Shown here one piece after another: positions 31,807 through 42,289 of a stretch of 64,000 nucleotides of DNA; position 1 is the first letter of the stretch; each line of letters starts with the position of its first letter. Source of the DNA: Littorina saxatilis (lineage: Eukaryota > Mollusca > Gastropoda > Littorinimorpha > Littorinidae). The translations under genes and the position numbers were made by a program. The stretch lies in the NCBI RefSeq assembly GCF_037325665.1, contig NC_090253.1:40326312-40390311 (forward strand). Reading direction: 5' to 3'. The notes beneath the pieces were generated by a model that made no database searches, was not told the origin of the DNA, and saw only the letters and a program-made list of their open reading frames with translations.

Positions 31807-32171
31807 GATGGCGAGTGAACGACCCATACATTTTATTTTGGATCCTTCATTACAAAGAAACGGTAGTACACGACCCATGTATTATCGCAACTGTGTTGTC
31901 AAAAGTGTGATCCAGTGATCTTTTTAACATTATTCTTTATAACAATAAAGAAAATTTCCCCATGAAGTATACATTAATTGTATGAACTAAAAAAATTAAA
32001 AAACCTCACTCATCTTCGAGTCAGTGGCCCCTTTCCTGTTCTAATTGATAGCGTATTAAAATCTGTGTTTATTTCAAAATCAATTGCAACTGTGGGGGTT
32101 TAAATAAAAGAACAAATGTAAAGAATCTCCCGGAGGACAATATAGACCCAGATTTCTATTGAACAGCAAAT

Positions 32172-32204
<33 letters not shown>

Positions 32205-32554
32205 GCTTACCGAAAAATAAAAATCTTCCAAACATGCATGCAACAGAAACAAAAGTTCATTGTACATTTTATTTTAATAAGCTGCCAAACCTCTTTCATG
32301 ACATCCAAGGACAAGACATTTCTGAAAAAAATATCCCAGCAACATCAATCAGCCAAACAGTGGTTGATACGTGACACAAACAAAATCATTGCTATATCAT
32401 TTACAGTCACCCAGCAATAATACAATAAAGACTTTGCACACAGAGAAACCGACCGACACATAGGCTTACCAAGACAGACAGACAGACAGGCACACACTGC
32501 GAAAACAAGTACAGTATTTCTCTTTCCACCAAATTTGCATTGGTTTTGACAACT
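31807..32554. other. intergenic, (CA)n at 32,168-32,202
   Basis: Apart from the CA microsatellite and A/T-rich sequence, nothing is recognised. Confidence 0.5.
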
Positions 32555-33148
32555 TTCTTTTCTTTCTTTCTTTCTTTCTTTATTTGGTGTTTAACGTCGT
32601 TTTCAACCATTCAAGGTTATATCGCGACGGGGAAAGGGGGGAGATGGGATAGGGGAAAGGGGGGAGATGGGATAGAGCCACTTGTTAATTAATGTTCACA
32701 AAAGCACTAATCAAAAAATTGCTCCAGGGGCTTGCAACGTAGTACAATATATGACCTTACTGGGAGAATGCAAGTTTCCCGTACAAAGGACATTTCTTAC
32801 ATACTGCTTGACTAAAATCTTTACAAACATTGACTATATTCTATACAAGAAACACTTAATAATAATATAATAATAACGGGCATTTATAAAGCGCCTTATC
32901 AGAAGTTCAAAGCGCGTGACAACAATACATGTATACAAAAATCATACAATCACTGTCAGATTCAAACAACACATCATGCACATCTCACATCCCCAGACTC
33001 TATACTAAGGAACTATCCGTAGTGTTGTTGGAACAAGGGTAAAAGGAGAAACAGAACCGTTAGTCGCCTCTTACGACATGCTGGGTAGCACCGGGTAAAT
33101 TCTTTCTCGTCCCAACCAATATGGGACTCCCCCTAACCCGCGGGGGGT
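32555..33148 (-). mobile_element. CCCGCGGG-headed SINE, copy 2, with an insertion
   Basis: Flanked by GTTTTGACAACT (32,543-32,554 and 33,149-33,160). Interrupted at about 32,860-33,031 by another minus-strand retroposon end with an (ATT)n-type tail and the sequence cgggcatttataaagcgcct. Confidence 0.85.
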
Positions 33149-33160
33149 GTTTTGACAACT

Positions 33161-33609
33161 AAGACAAAGCAAACTTCACACCACACAATTATAGCCCAAA
33201 CCCATGAAATGTGCCCTCTGCATATGTCATATTTTTGCCATGTGGGTATGGCCACATAGTGTGGTTTCTACAATGGACATCACAGATATAGTATCATACA
33301 CTGAGGTGCCAGGGCCTTTTACTTCAAACACAACCTGAAACAGCCTATTTTGTATCTGAGAAAGACTGAAAGAAAACTGTGAAAGTCTTGCAAATGAACA
33401 GTAAATATGTACTTATGCGACACATGCATCCTTGTAACAAATTCTTTGCACAAAAAAAAGATATGTACTGAAAAATCACAATATGTGGCTAATCAAGTAA
33501 AAGAAATAAGAGACTAAAACAAAATATCCAAAGAGTTCTCTCATAATGTAACATACAGACAACAAGAAAGGCAATTAAAAGCTCACATGACTCACTGTTC
33601 ATAACGTAT
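33161..33609. other. intergenic, nothing recognised
   Basis: A/T-rich sequence with no supported gene, RNA or repeat. Confidence 0.5.
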
Positions 33610-33738
33610 TAGGCCAAAAAAAAAAATGCTTTGGTTACGGTTTCCCGACCGACCCTAACTTTTTGGGCCGACCCTAAACTTTTTTTTTGGTCCTAAAGCT
33701 AAAAATAAAATGAATCAAACACATACATACACAAAAAA

Positions 33739-34298
33739 ACAAGAAGAGCAAACGCTCGATCGAGTCACTTTCGCAGTTCTGAATATTATATGAGGCATCA
33801 GATGGACAGGAAGAAATTGCTATTCACAACACAATGAGTCACGTTCACATAAAATTTGAGCCCGGTCACTTTTATAGTTTCCGAGAAAAGCCCAACGTTA
33901 AGTTGTGTGTTGCCGAACAGAAAAGGCTAGTTATCTCCCTTGTTTTTCTGATAACGTTCGTAAAAGGCTACAGATGTAAATACTTTGATGTAAAGAATAA
34001 TCCTACAAAGTTTCAATCACATCCGATGAACTTTGTCAAAGATATAAAATGTCTAATTTTTCCTTTGACGCTGACCTGTGACCTTGAAAAAGGTCAAAGG
34101 TCAACGAAACCATCGTTTAAGTGTAGAGGTCATTGGAGGTCACGACTAAACAAAATATGAGCCCGATCGCTTTGATAGTTTCCGAGAAAAGTCCAACGTT
34201 AAGGTGGTGTCTACGGACGGCCGGCCGGCCGGCCGGCCGGCCGGCCGGACAGACTAACACTGACCGATTACATAGAGTCACTTTTTCTCAAGTGACTC
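33739..34298 (+). mobile_element. family C Helentron-like element, copy 1
   Basis: Starts ACAAGAA, hairpin GAGC-aaac-GCTC, then GAGTCACTT (33,762-33,770). A GGCC microsatellite lies at 34,215-34,250. Perfect 9-bp 3' hairpin GAGTCACTT-tttctc-AAGTGACTC (34,275-34,298), then an A-run. Outside the microsatellite it differs from 47,463-48,038 at one base that I can see. Confidence 0.75.
34079..34142 (+). promoter_or_regulatory. nuclear-receptor motif cluster in family C copy 1
   Basis: TGACCTTGA at 34,079-34,087, a perfect DR1 AGGTCAAAGGTCA at 34,091-34,103 and a perfect DR4 AGGTCATTGGAGGTCA at 34,127-34,142. Motif identity is certain; function is inference. Confidence 0.45.
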
Positions 34299-34831
34299 AA
34301 AAACCACACACACACACAAAAACCCACCGAAAACGACAACACCACGGCACAGAGAAAACATCGATCGCCGGCGAGCAGACAACAACAAGCCCGACAAGGG
34401 ACACCACTCCGCTTTTTACAACTCCCATATCCAAGGGAAGTCAGTCTCGTGCGTTCGTTCGTTGCGCGAACGTAAAAAGATGTCGTCTGCATTTGCAATC
34501 GTATTCGGAAAGTGCGTTCATATCGAACAAACACGACTGATAAGTCGGTACTCGAAGAGTGCAACCTTGGTGGACATTTTTCATGATTTTCATCCAACTT
34601 TGGACGGCAAACTGTTCGGGATAAAATGTGTTGGGTCGACGAAAATAAGTGCCGAGCCCGAAGACTCTTTCGAACTGGACTTTGGCATGACTCTCGAAAA
34701 CTATTTTTATCATTTCAAGAGGGACCAACCAAAAAACAAAAAACAAAAAACAAAAAAAAAGTTTAATCGACCTACCTACCCTATTTTTTTTGGCCATGAA
34801 ACCGTAACCAAAGCATTTTTTTTTTTGGCCT

Positions 34832-35352
34832 TACAGTGGAAGCCCCCTGTTAAGACAACCAATTGAAGACTCCCTCCATTTCTTTCTTTCTTTATTTGGT
34901 GTTTAACGTTGTTTTCAACCACGAAGGTTATATCGCGACGGGGAAAGGGGGCGGGAGATGGGATAGAGCCACTTGTTAATTGTTTCTTGTTCACAAAAGC
35001 ACTAATCAAAAAATTGCTCCAGGGGCTTGCAACTTTCTTTATTTGGTGTTTAACGTCGTTTTCAACCACGAAGGTTATATCGCGACGAGGGCTTGCAACG
35101 TACAGTAGTACAATATATTACCTTACTGGGAGAATGCAAGTTTCTAGTACAAAGGGCTTAACATTTCTTACATACTGCTTGACTAAAATCTTTACAAACA
35201 TTGACTATATTCTATACAAGAAACACTTAACAAGGGTAAAAGGAGAAACAGAATCCGTTAGTTGCCTCTTACGACATGCTGGGGAGCATCGGGTAAATTC
35301 TTCCCCCTAACCCGCGGGGGGTTATTGAGGTCTTGAAAGAGGAGTTCCACTA
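34832..35352. mobile_element. TACAGTGGAA MITE split by a SINE
   Basis: Left end TACAGTGGAAGCCCC, right end GAGTTCCACTATA. About 80 bp of MITE remain on both sides of the SINE at 34,881-35,321. Confidence 0.65.
34881..35321 (-). mobile_element. CCCGCGGG-headed SINE, copy 3
   Basis: Same head and (AAAG)n tail as the other copies. Carries an internal partial duplication of its own 3' end at about 35,034-35,087. No clear target duplication. Confidence 0.8.
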
Positions 35353-35752
35353 TATGTGCATCCCCAAATTTGTGTGTGTGCTGTGCTAGCCTCATTAAAT
35401 AATGTTCAAGGTGAAGAAAATTCCCTTCCTACTATACTGTTCAAAAAAAGAAACGCATAGCTTGTAATATTTGGTTAATTTAGTTATATGGCTACAAGGA
35501 TATCCACCAAACTGCAGAAAATGTTTATCTGGTCGTCGACCTTTCGTCCATTGCCACAAGTGAGCTCTGCACGTGACGCATGCGTTATCAGTGGCTACAA
35601 TGTCAAAATTGCTCATTTGGCATGACCACTCGTCATGCTTCAGTGTAATCTCGTGAAACTCGGGGAATATTGAGCTCTCACCATGTCTTCCAAAACCCAT
35701 AAAAGCGGATTGTTCGCCACAAAGAAATCAGACGACAATTCAGCGACGAAAG

Positions 35753-36527
35753 ATGGCCCGATTGAGCCGAGAAGACCGCCAAATTGCATTGGGTCGTTTA
35801 CAAGCAGGCCAAAGTCAAAGTGCAATCGCCAGGCACTTCCACGTGTCCCAGAGCACCATCAGTAGACTGTGGGTCAGGTTTCAAGCCACTGGCTCCATTG
35901 CTGACTTGCCACGAGCGGAAAGACCAAGGGCGACAACTGCTGCTCACGACCGCTTCATACGGCTCCGCCACCTCCGGAATCGTTTCCTGTCGGCCTCATC
36001 TTCTGTCCAGGCTCTCCCCGGGCCACACCGATTATCGGACCAGACCGTGCGGAACCGCCTGCATGAAGCTGGTTTGAGAGCTCGCAGACCTCACAGAGGA
36101 GCTGTCCTCACCCGCCGCCATCGCCAGAACCGAGTGCAGTGGGGCAACCAGCACCTTCGCTGGACCGTCCGGAATCACTGGAGACACGTGTGGTTCAGCG
36201 ACGAGTCCTACTTCCTGCTCCAGCGACATGATGGTCGGAGGAGGGTCTACCGGAGAGTAAACGAACGTTACGCGCCCAACTGTGTGGATGAGGCACCCGT
36301 TCATGGTGGTGGAGGCGTCATGGTGTGGGGGGCAATCAATACCGCTGGAAGGAGCACCCTGGTGCACGTCCAAGGGCGCATAACTGCCCAGCGATACGTG
36401 GAGGAAATTCTGCGCCCACACGCCCTTCCTCTTCTGGCTGACCAGGATGCCATATTCCAGCAGGACAACGCTCGCCCGCACACAGCACGACTCACCACCC
36501 AGTTCCTCACCGACCACCATGTCCAGG
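35753..36527 (+). CDS. Tc1-like transposase, N-terminal 258 codons
   Basis: Cut-and-paste transposase. N-terminal helix-turn-helix (AIARHFHVSQSTISRLW) and a second paired-like segment (LSDQTVRNRLHEAGLRARRP). First catalytic Asp in VWFSDES, second in FQQDNARPHTA. The frame runs unbroken from ATG at 35,753 into the foldback insertion, where it soon stops. The remainder lies at 40,157-40,396. Dead because of the insertion, though the frame itself looks young. Confidence 0.93.
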
Positions 36528-38139
36528 GCTCGTATTCTTTAAACAGTTGCAACTCATATATACCGGCCTGTAAAACCACTTCCGCTCGATAAGTCCGCTA
36601 AGTGTTATTCATGAATCTCCGGTAAAGACTTACCCGGGTGTCTCCGAGCTGTAAAGTTAGAGGACTCATCCCCCTCCTCTAAAACCGTCAATTTTGAATA
36701 AATCTTGTTAAAATATTGTTTGTAGATTTATGTCCCTCATGGACACACATTGGTGTCATTTTAAGCACCAATGCATTGCGGACAAATACGAGATACCGCT
36801 CGCGAAAGATTTCAACCGATGCTCGATCATACCTGCTTGTGGTGAAAGCGTGCTAGCGGTTTTTTTTAATGCATTACAGTGTCCCTATATTTCAACTGAT
36901 TCCGTGGCCGAACGGTTTTCTCGTTCGCCTGATGCGTGATTGAGTCGAGTTCAAATCAACATCTGCCCGTGATCTTTTTTTTACTCTTTGGCATTTGTTT
37001 ATTTTTGTTTATTTTCTTCATGTGCAAAAGAGTACGTTATAATAGCAAAATTGATTTAAAAATTTTTTTTTTTAGGCTGGAATGGTTTTTTTAAATCTTT
37101 GGTTAAACATGATATTAGTTTATTGATAAAGTTTGTTAACTTAAACATGTAAACATTTGATAAAAAAATTAAATAAATAACCATGAAGAAGGATGCTTCC
37201 CGCTTAAAAAAACTAAGGTGAGAGAGAAAAATAAAACTAAAATGCGGTAGCAGCCACCTGCATGCAACTGAGATAAAAACAAAAAAATAAAAAATAAATA
37301 AAAAGGGTCTCCCCGTGTGTTTATTTCATTCAGTTTGTTTGGGTAGTTGCTATTGACTTTGAAACTGACACGCTGGCTAAAAAGCTGCAACATTGTGTCC
37401 TTCAAAGTCAAACTGTCGTTTAACTACCGCCCAGTATTTATTTTTACTGCCCAGTAATTATTTATTTTTCCCCGGTATTCACTGATGTGTGTCTAGCGGA
37501 AGGTCGGCAGCTACCAGTTGGTTATTTTTAGAATTGAAGATTCCCGATGCTTGCTCTTACCGGCGTTTTCGCCGGCGTGTCAGTTTCAAAGTCAATAGCA
37601 ACAACCCAAACAAACTGAATGAAATAAAAACACGGGGAGATTTCATTTGTATATTTTTTATAAACCTCAGTTGCATGCAGGTGAACATTGTATACTACCT
37701 AGTAAACGCCCACCCCCCCCCCCCCCCCCCCCCCCCCCCAGTTTCGACCAGTGGACTAGTAGACAAGGACAATAAATAAAGATTATTCAGTCTGCTGTTA
37801 TTGTTGTTTTTCAATTGTTTCCTTTCCTTAGACATGCTTTGAGGATTGGACAGAAAAAGGTTTCTGGAGTGGCTAGAGAATCGCAATACATTTTTGACTG
37901 GGAGGAAAAAGAAGAAACGAAAGCTTCATCTTTGGTTTAAACATAAGTTTATTTCAACAAATGTTACAATCATGACATGTATACAAAAGACACAGGTAAC
38001 AGCAACAAGCTAGAAGCTTATAGTGGTGTTCCTGCATGGATATTATAACGTAAGGCGGTAACGGCTGAACAATTTGTCTAAATAAACCAAATTGGACTTC
38101 CAAAGCATCATCATTATAATCATCCTCATCTCATTAATC

Positions 38140-38886
38140 ATCCAAAATTATCATAACATAATAAACGTTGCATAATCATTATGAAGAAAGACAGTAAGAG
38201 GAAGGAAGGAGGGGAAGAAAAGCAATAAAAAGAAGAGGGATGGGTAGGAGTTGTGCAGAAATTAAAGTTGTTGTCCGGCTTGTGGAGCATTGATTCTGGT
38301 TTGCCCAAAGCTGCCTGAACGTTCAATGAACGAGTGTACTCTGGAAAAAAATGTTCTTGTTCAAATCTAGAGAATACTGTCTGTCTCCATTTAGAAGGTG
38401 GGGGAGGTGAATACTGTGGTTAGGGAGGGTATGTATGGTTTCTTGACGTGCTTCGCGATAATTTGGACAATCTAATAGGAAGTGTTTTACGGTTTCGGAC
38501 GGAAATCCGCAGTCACAAGATGCATCTGTAGCAACGTGTCATCTCACTAGATCGTTATTAAGATCACTTATATATAGCCTGAGCTTACAGTGAATTGTTT
38601 GTGATATGCGATCTCCAGAATACCAATAACACGGCGGACTTAAATCGTTTTTTGACAAAAAGTGCTTGAGGGACTTACTAAGTTTTATGTAGTCTGGTAA
38701 AGAATTCCAGAGTTGTGTTGTAGATGGGAGAAATGAGTTTTTGTATAATTCAGTGTTAAACGATGGAACTTTCCTATCTAAAGGTCTGCGCTGGCGATAT
38801 GGATTATTAGTTGATATTAATGGTGGCAATATCGCAAGTAAGTAGTTTGGCACCTTACGGTGTACAATCTTGTGAAATAATATCAA
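38140..38886 (-). mobile_element. LINE C-terminal fragment inside the foldback
   Basis: The minus strand encodes FHKIVHRKVPNYL, FLPSTTQLWNSLPDYIKLSK and, in another frame, CDCGFPSETVKHFLLDCPNY. These are the end of a LINE reverse transcriptase and its Cys/His cluster. Truncated at both ends with at least one frameshift. Confidence 0.75.
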
Positions 38887-39037
38887 TTTTTGACGTTTAC
38901 GCCTCTCTTAAAGTGAAATAAAGCCTGACTCGTCGTACAGTTGTTGATGGCTTGTACCGCGGACTGCTCCAACAATGGTCTTCATCTTCAAAGCTTCATC
39001 TTTGGCGGGAAGTGATGTCTGAAGAGGTTGATTTTGT

Positions 39038-39064
39038 GTGTTAGTGTTAGTGTTAGTGTTAGTG

Positions 39065-39118
<54 letters not shown>
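39038..39118 (+). repeat. GTGTTA and GT microsatellites
   Basis: About five GTGTTA units, then (GT)n and (GA)n, in the centre of the foldback. Confidence 0.9.
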
Positions 39119-39122
<4 letters not shown>

Positions 39123-40156
39123 GGGGGGGGGAGTTTTGTGCAATAACGCAGCCTTTGAACACTTCTTTGACAAATGACCAAACTATCGTTTTTCTAGCCA
39201 AGGACCCGTTCCTGCCAAGGGTACCTAGTAAACGCCCACCCACCCCACTTTTGGGCAAAACTGGTACATAGAGTGGGTGGGCGTATACAAGGTAGTTAAC
39301 GGTAGTATCATGTTAACCATCAATTTAAAAAAAAACCAACTCATTCTCGCCTAAAATTAATTTTTTAAGTCAATTTTGATATTACAACGTACTCTTTTGC
39401 ACACGAAGAAAATAAACAAAAACAAACAAAATTAATAACAAAGAGTAAAAATAAATAAATAAATAAGGCCTGATGGCGATTCCAACTCGACTCAATCGCG
39501 CATCAGGCGAATTCGATAACCGTTTGGCTACGGAATCAGACACCAAATTCTCGCCACTGTAATGCATTAAACAAGACGCAAGCATGCTTTCGCAACACGC
39601 CGTTATGATCGAGCATCGGTTGAAATCTTCGCGAGCAGAAGCTCGTATTTGACCGCAATGCATCGGTGCTTAAATGACACCAATGTGTGTCCATGAGGGA
39701 CATAAATCTACGAACAATATTTGAACAAGATTTATTCGAACTTTACGGTTTTAATGGACAGTGTTGGTGAAGTTACTGACAGGTAGCGACTTTACAGGAG
39801 GGGGATGGGTCCTCTAACTTTACAGCTTGGAGACAACCCGGTAAGGACTTACCGGTGTTTCATAAATAACACTTAGCAGTTGGCGGACTTATTGAGTTTT
39901 ACAGGCCAGTATATGAGTTGCAGCTTTTTCAAGAATAAATCTTGTTCAAATATTGTTTGTAGAGAGGAGCAAGTATGAGGAATCTCCTATTCTAAAAATA
40001 ACCAATTCTGGTAGCTGCCGACCTTCCGCCAGACACACATTAATACCGGGGGAAAATAAATAATTACTGGGCAGTAAAAATAAATACCAGGCGGTAGTTA
40101 AACGACAGTTTGACTTTAAAGGACACAATTTTGCAGCTTTTTCAAGAATACGAGCC

Positions 40157-40396
40157 CTGGTGCTTCCCTGGCCATCCATGTCGCCAGACATGAACCCGAT
40201 AGAACACCTCTGGGATGAATTGGACAGACGTGTGCGCAGGCGAGAAGAAGCGCCGGCAAATCACCGCGATCTATTGCAGGCACTTCAGGAGGAGTGGGAC
40301 ACCATCCCACAGCAAGATATCCGGCATCTGATCCAGTCCATGCCCAGAAGGTGCCGGGCAGTTGTTGCTGCTCAAGGCAGTCACACCCCCTACTGA
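40157..40396 (+). CDS. Tc1-like transposase, C-terminal 79 codons
   Basis: Continues the transposase after the insertion: LVLPWPSMSPDMNPIEHLW, giving the third catalytic residue (Glu of NPIEHLW, DD34E type), down to SHTPY and TGA. Confidence 0.9.
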   Translation: MVLPWPSMSPDMNPIEHLWDELDRRVRRREEAPANHRDLLQALQEEWDTIPQQDIRHLIQSMPRRCRAVVAAQGSHTPY

Positions 40397-40587
40397 CTTG
40401 ACAGCCTCGGCACCCAATCGTATTGATTGACTGATTGATTTGAAGATGCAAATGAACTGTGTGTGCATTCAACTGTGTCCATACCAAATTTCAAACAAAT
40501 AATCTAAATATTGGATTTTCTGTTAATTTTTTCGAAAAATAAAACAAATTTGGCAAGTAGCAACTATGCGTTTCTTTTTTTGAACAG

Positions 40588-40904
40588 TATATAAAGATGC
40601 TGCCCAGTTCAGAACACTGTGGGAGCAAGAATTTGTCTTTTTGTCGCAGACAAGGATTTTATTTCTGTTCTCGATATATCAAGTTCCCGCAAAATGTATG
40701 TCATATAAAAACAAGTGCCAAATGATATCAGAAAACATATTGATTATATCGCGCAACCATATTCATATGTACTGCACAATTGTGTCGCTTTTGTGTGACC
40801 CAAGTGCCTTGCACAAGTGGAGGGTCACTGCGAATGCCTTGAGTGCACTAGAAAAGGTAGACAGTTGACAATAAATGCTTCAGCAGGGACCCCGAGCACA
40901 TGGT
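40588..40904. repeat. 3' flank of zinc-finger block A, duplicated
   Basis: Matches the 3' flanks of blocks B (about 48,750-48,990) and C (about 51,600-51,905): ctgcacaattgt..., ...tgccttgcac..., gcagggacc... It shows that the duplicated unit is larger than the coding exon. Confidence 0.6.
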
Positions 40905-42289
40905 CTATTCTTGTATGTCTGTGGTGTTATTCTGACTGTAAACACCTTCAGGAAAACACCATACTACCTGTGGTTGTGCATTTTTCTCTCCTGAACATGT
41001 TGACATGTCTAGTTTCAAATTATCAGACTGTGTACATGTAGGTGTTGACATGTTAAGCTTTAACTTATCAGCCTTTGTACTTGCATGTTCTTTCTCCTTA
41101 TTATGTCTTAACATGTGTTTTTTTAGAATAGAAGGCCTCGCGAATCTAACGCCACACACTGTACATGCATGATTTTTCTCTCCTGTATGTCTGAACATGT
41201 GTTGCTTCAAAGTACTGGGCAGTTTGAACCTTGCATCACACTCTGTACATGCATGCTTTCTCTCTCCCGTATGTGTTAACATGTGTGACTTTAAGTTGCC
41301 TAACTGACTAAACTTTGCACTACACTCAGTACATGTATGTGGTTTCTCACCTGTATGTGTTAACATGTGTTTCTTCAAATCTCCAGACTGGATAAACCTT
41401 GCACTACACTCTGTGCATGCATATTTTTTCTCGCCTGTATGTGTCAACATGTGTTGCTTCAAACATTTTGGCTGTGTGAACCTGGCATCACACTCAATAC
41501 AGACAAGTGGTTTCTCTTTGCTATGTGTTAGCATGTGTCGCTTCAGATAACTAGAAGTATGGAACCTAGCATCACACTCTGAGCATGCATGTTTTTTGTC
41601 TGCTGAATGTAGTAACATGTGTTCTTTCAAATACCCAGACCGGGCAAACCTAGCACCGCACTCAGTACATGCATGATTTTTCTCACCTGTATGTGTCAAC
41701 AAGTGATGCTTCAGAGATCTTGACTGTGTAAACCTTGCACTACACTCTGTACATGCATGTTTTTTCTCTTCTGAATGTGTTAATACATGTTTCTTCAAAT
41801 CACCAGACCGGATAAACCTTTCATTGCACTTTGCACATCCATGATTTTTCTCTCCTGTATGTCTCAACATGTGTTTCTTCAAAGATCCTGACTGAGCAAA
41901 TCTTGCACCACACTGTGTGCATGCATGTTTTTTCTCTCCTATGAGTTTTAATGCAAGTTTCAAGTCTCTGGGAGCCGTAACTGTATTTTGTGTTTCTGGT
42001 GTTTGTATCTCCTGTTTTAGCCACATATCACCGTTAGCATTGACTGCAACACTTTGTTTCAGCCACATATCTCTGTGAATGTTGACAACAGCTTGTGTTT
42101 TGGGTGTCCCAGTGACTTCCCCCAGCAACAGGTCACTGTGAGTGTTAACTGCAGTCTGTGTTTCTGGAGTCTGGATCTCTTGTTTCAACCAGGTATCCCT
42201 GTGAATGCTAACTGCAGCTTGTCCGTCCAATGTCTGCACAGCATGCATGGTAGCTGTGCACTCTGCGGCCACAACCTCCCTGACAGGCA
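40905..42289 (-). CDS. C2H2 zinc-finger exon A (10 fingers)
   Basis: Likely nuclear DNA-binding protein. The exon begins at acceptor TTTCTATTCAG and runs 1,385 nt to a stop. The first 120 residues hold repeats of WLKQEIQTPETQTAVN, with LKQE fitting the SUMO consensus. Ten C2H2 fingers follow with TGEK-type linkers (HACTQCGARFAQSGSLKKH onward), then decayed finger relics (SDNLKLDMS) and VVWCFPEGVY. The first Met downstream of an intron-like sequence is probably not the start, since exon 57,198-57,300 fits in phase. No KRAB, BTB or ZAD domain is visible. Confidence 0.88.

Larger units (their letters stand above)
33610..34831. mobile_element. TIR element hosting family C copy 1
   Basis: The left end taggccaaaaaaaaaaatgc...ttggttacggtttc is inverted at the right end (gaaaccgtaaccaaagcat...ggcctta). 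About 660 bp without the family C element inside it. The target duplication is unclear. Confidence 0.6.
36528..40155. mobile_element. composite foldback element inside Tc1
   Basis: Ends are inverted copies of GCTCGTATTCTT, flanked by CCAGG and CCTGG (a CCWGG target with one mismatch). Long imperfect inverted arms: about 36,528-37,070 pairs with 39,355-39,942, and 37,376-37,560 pairs with 39,963-40,155. The terminal motif recurs near 37,376 and 39,914, so two related foldback units appear joined. The centre holds a poly-C run, a LINE fragment and GT and GTGTTA microsatellites. No transposase. Confidence 0.7.
35437..40587 (+). mobile_element. Tc1-like transposon, split by a foldback insertion
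   Basis: TIRs CTGTTCAAAAAAAGAAACGC at the left and its inverse at the right, flanked by TA on both sides. About 1.5 kb of Tc1 sequence lies around a 3.6-kb insertion at 36,528-40,155. The transposase frame is otherwise open in both parts. Confidence 0.9.

Noticed and set aside
33834-34160. 108-codon frame present in both family C copies
   Set aside because: The two copies are nearly identical DNA, so sharing the frame is automatic. The protein resembles nothing and lies across the receptor motifs.
39038-39070. telomere-like (GTGTTA)n
   Set aside because: Only about five units next to a GT run inside a transposon. Not the TTAGGG telomere repeat of molluscs.
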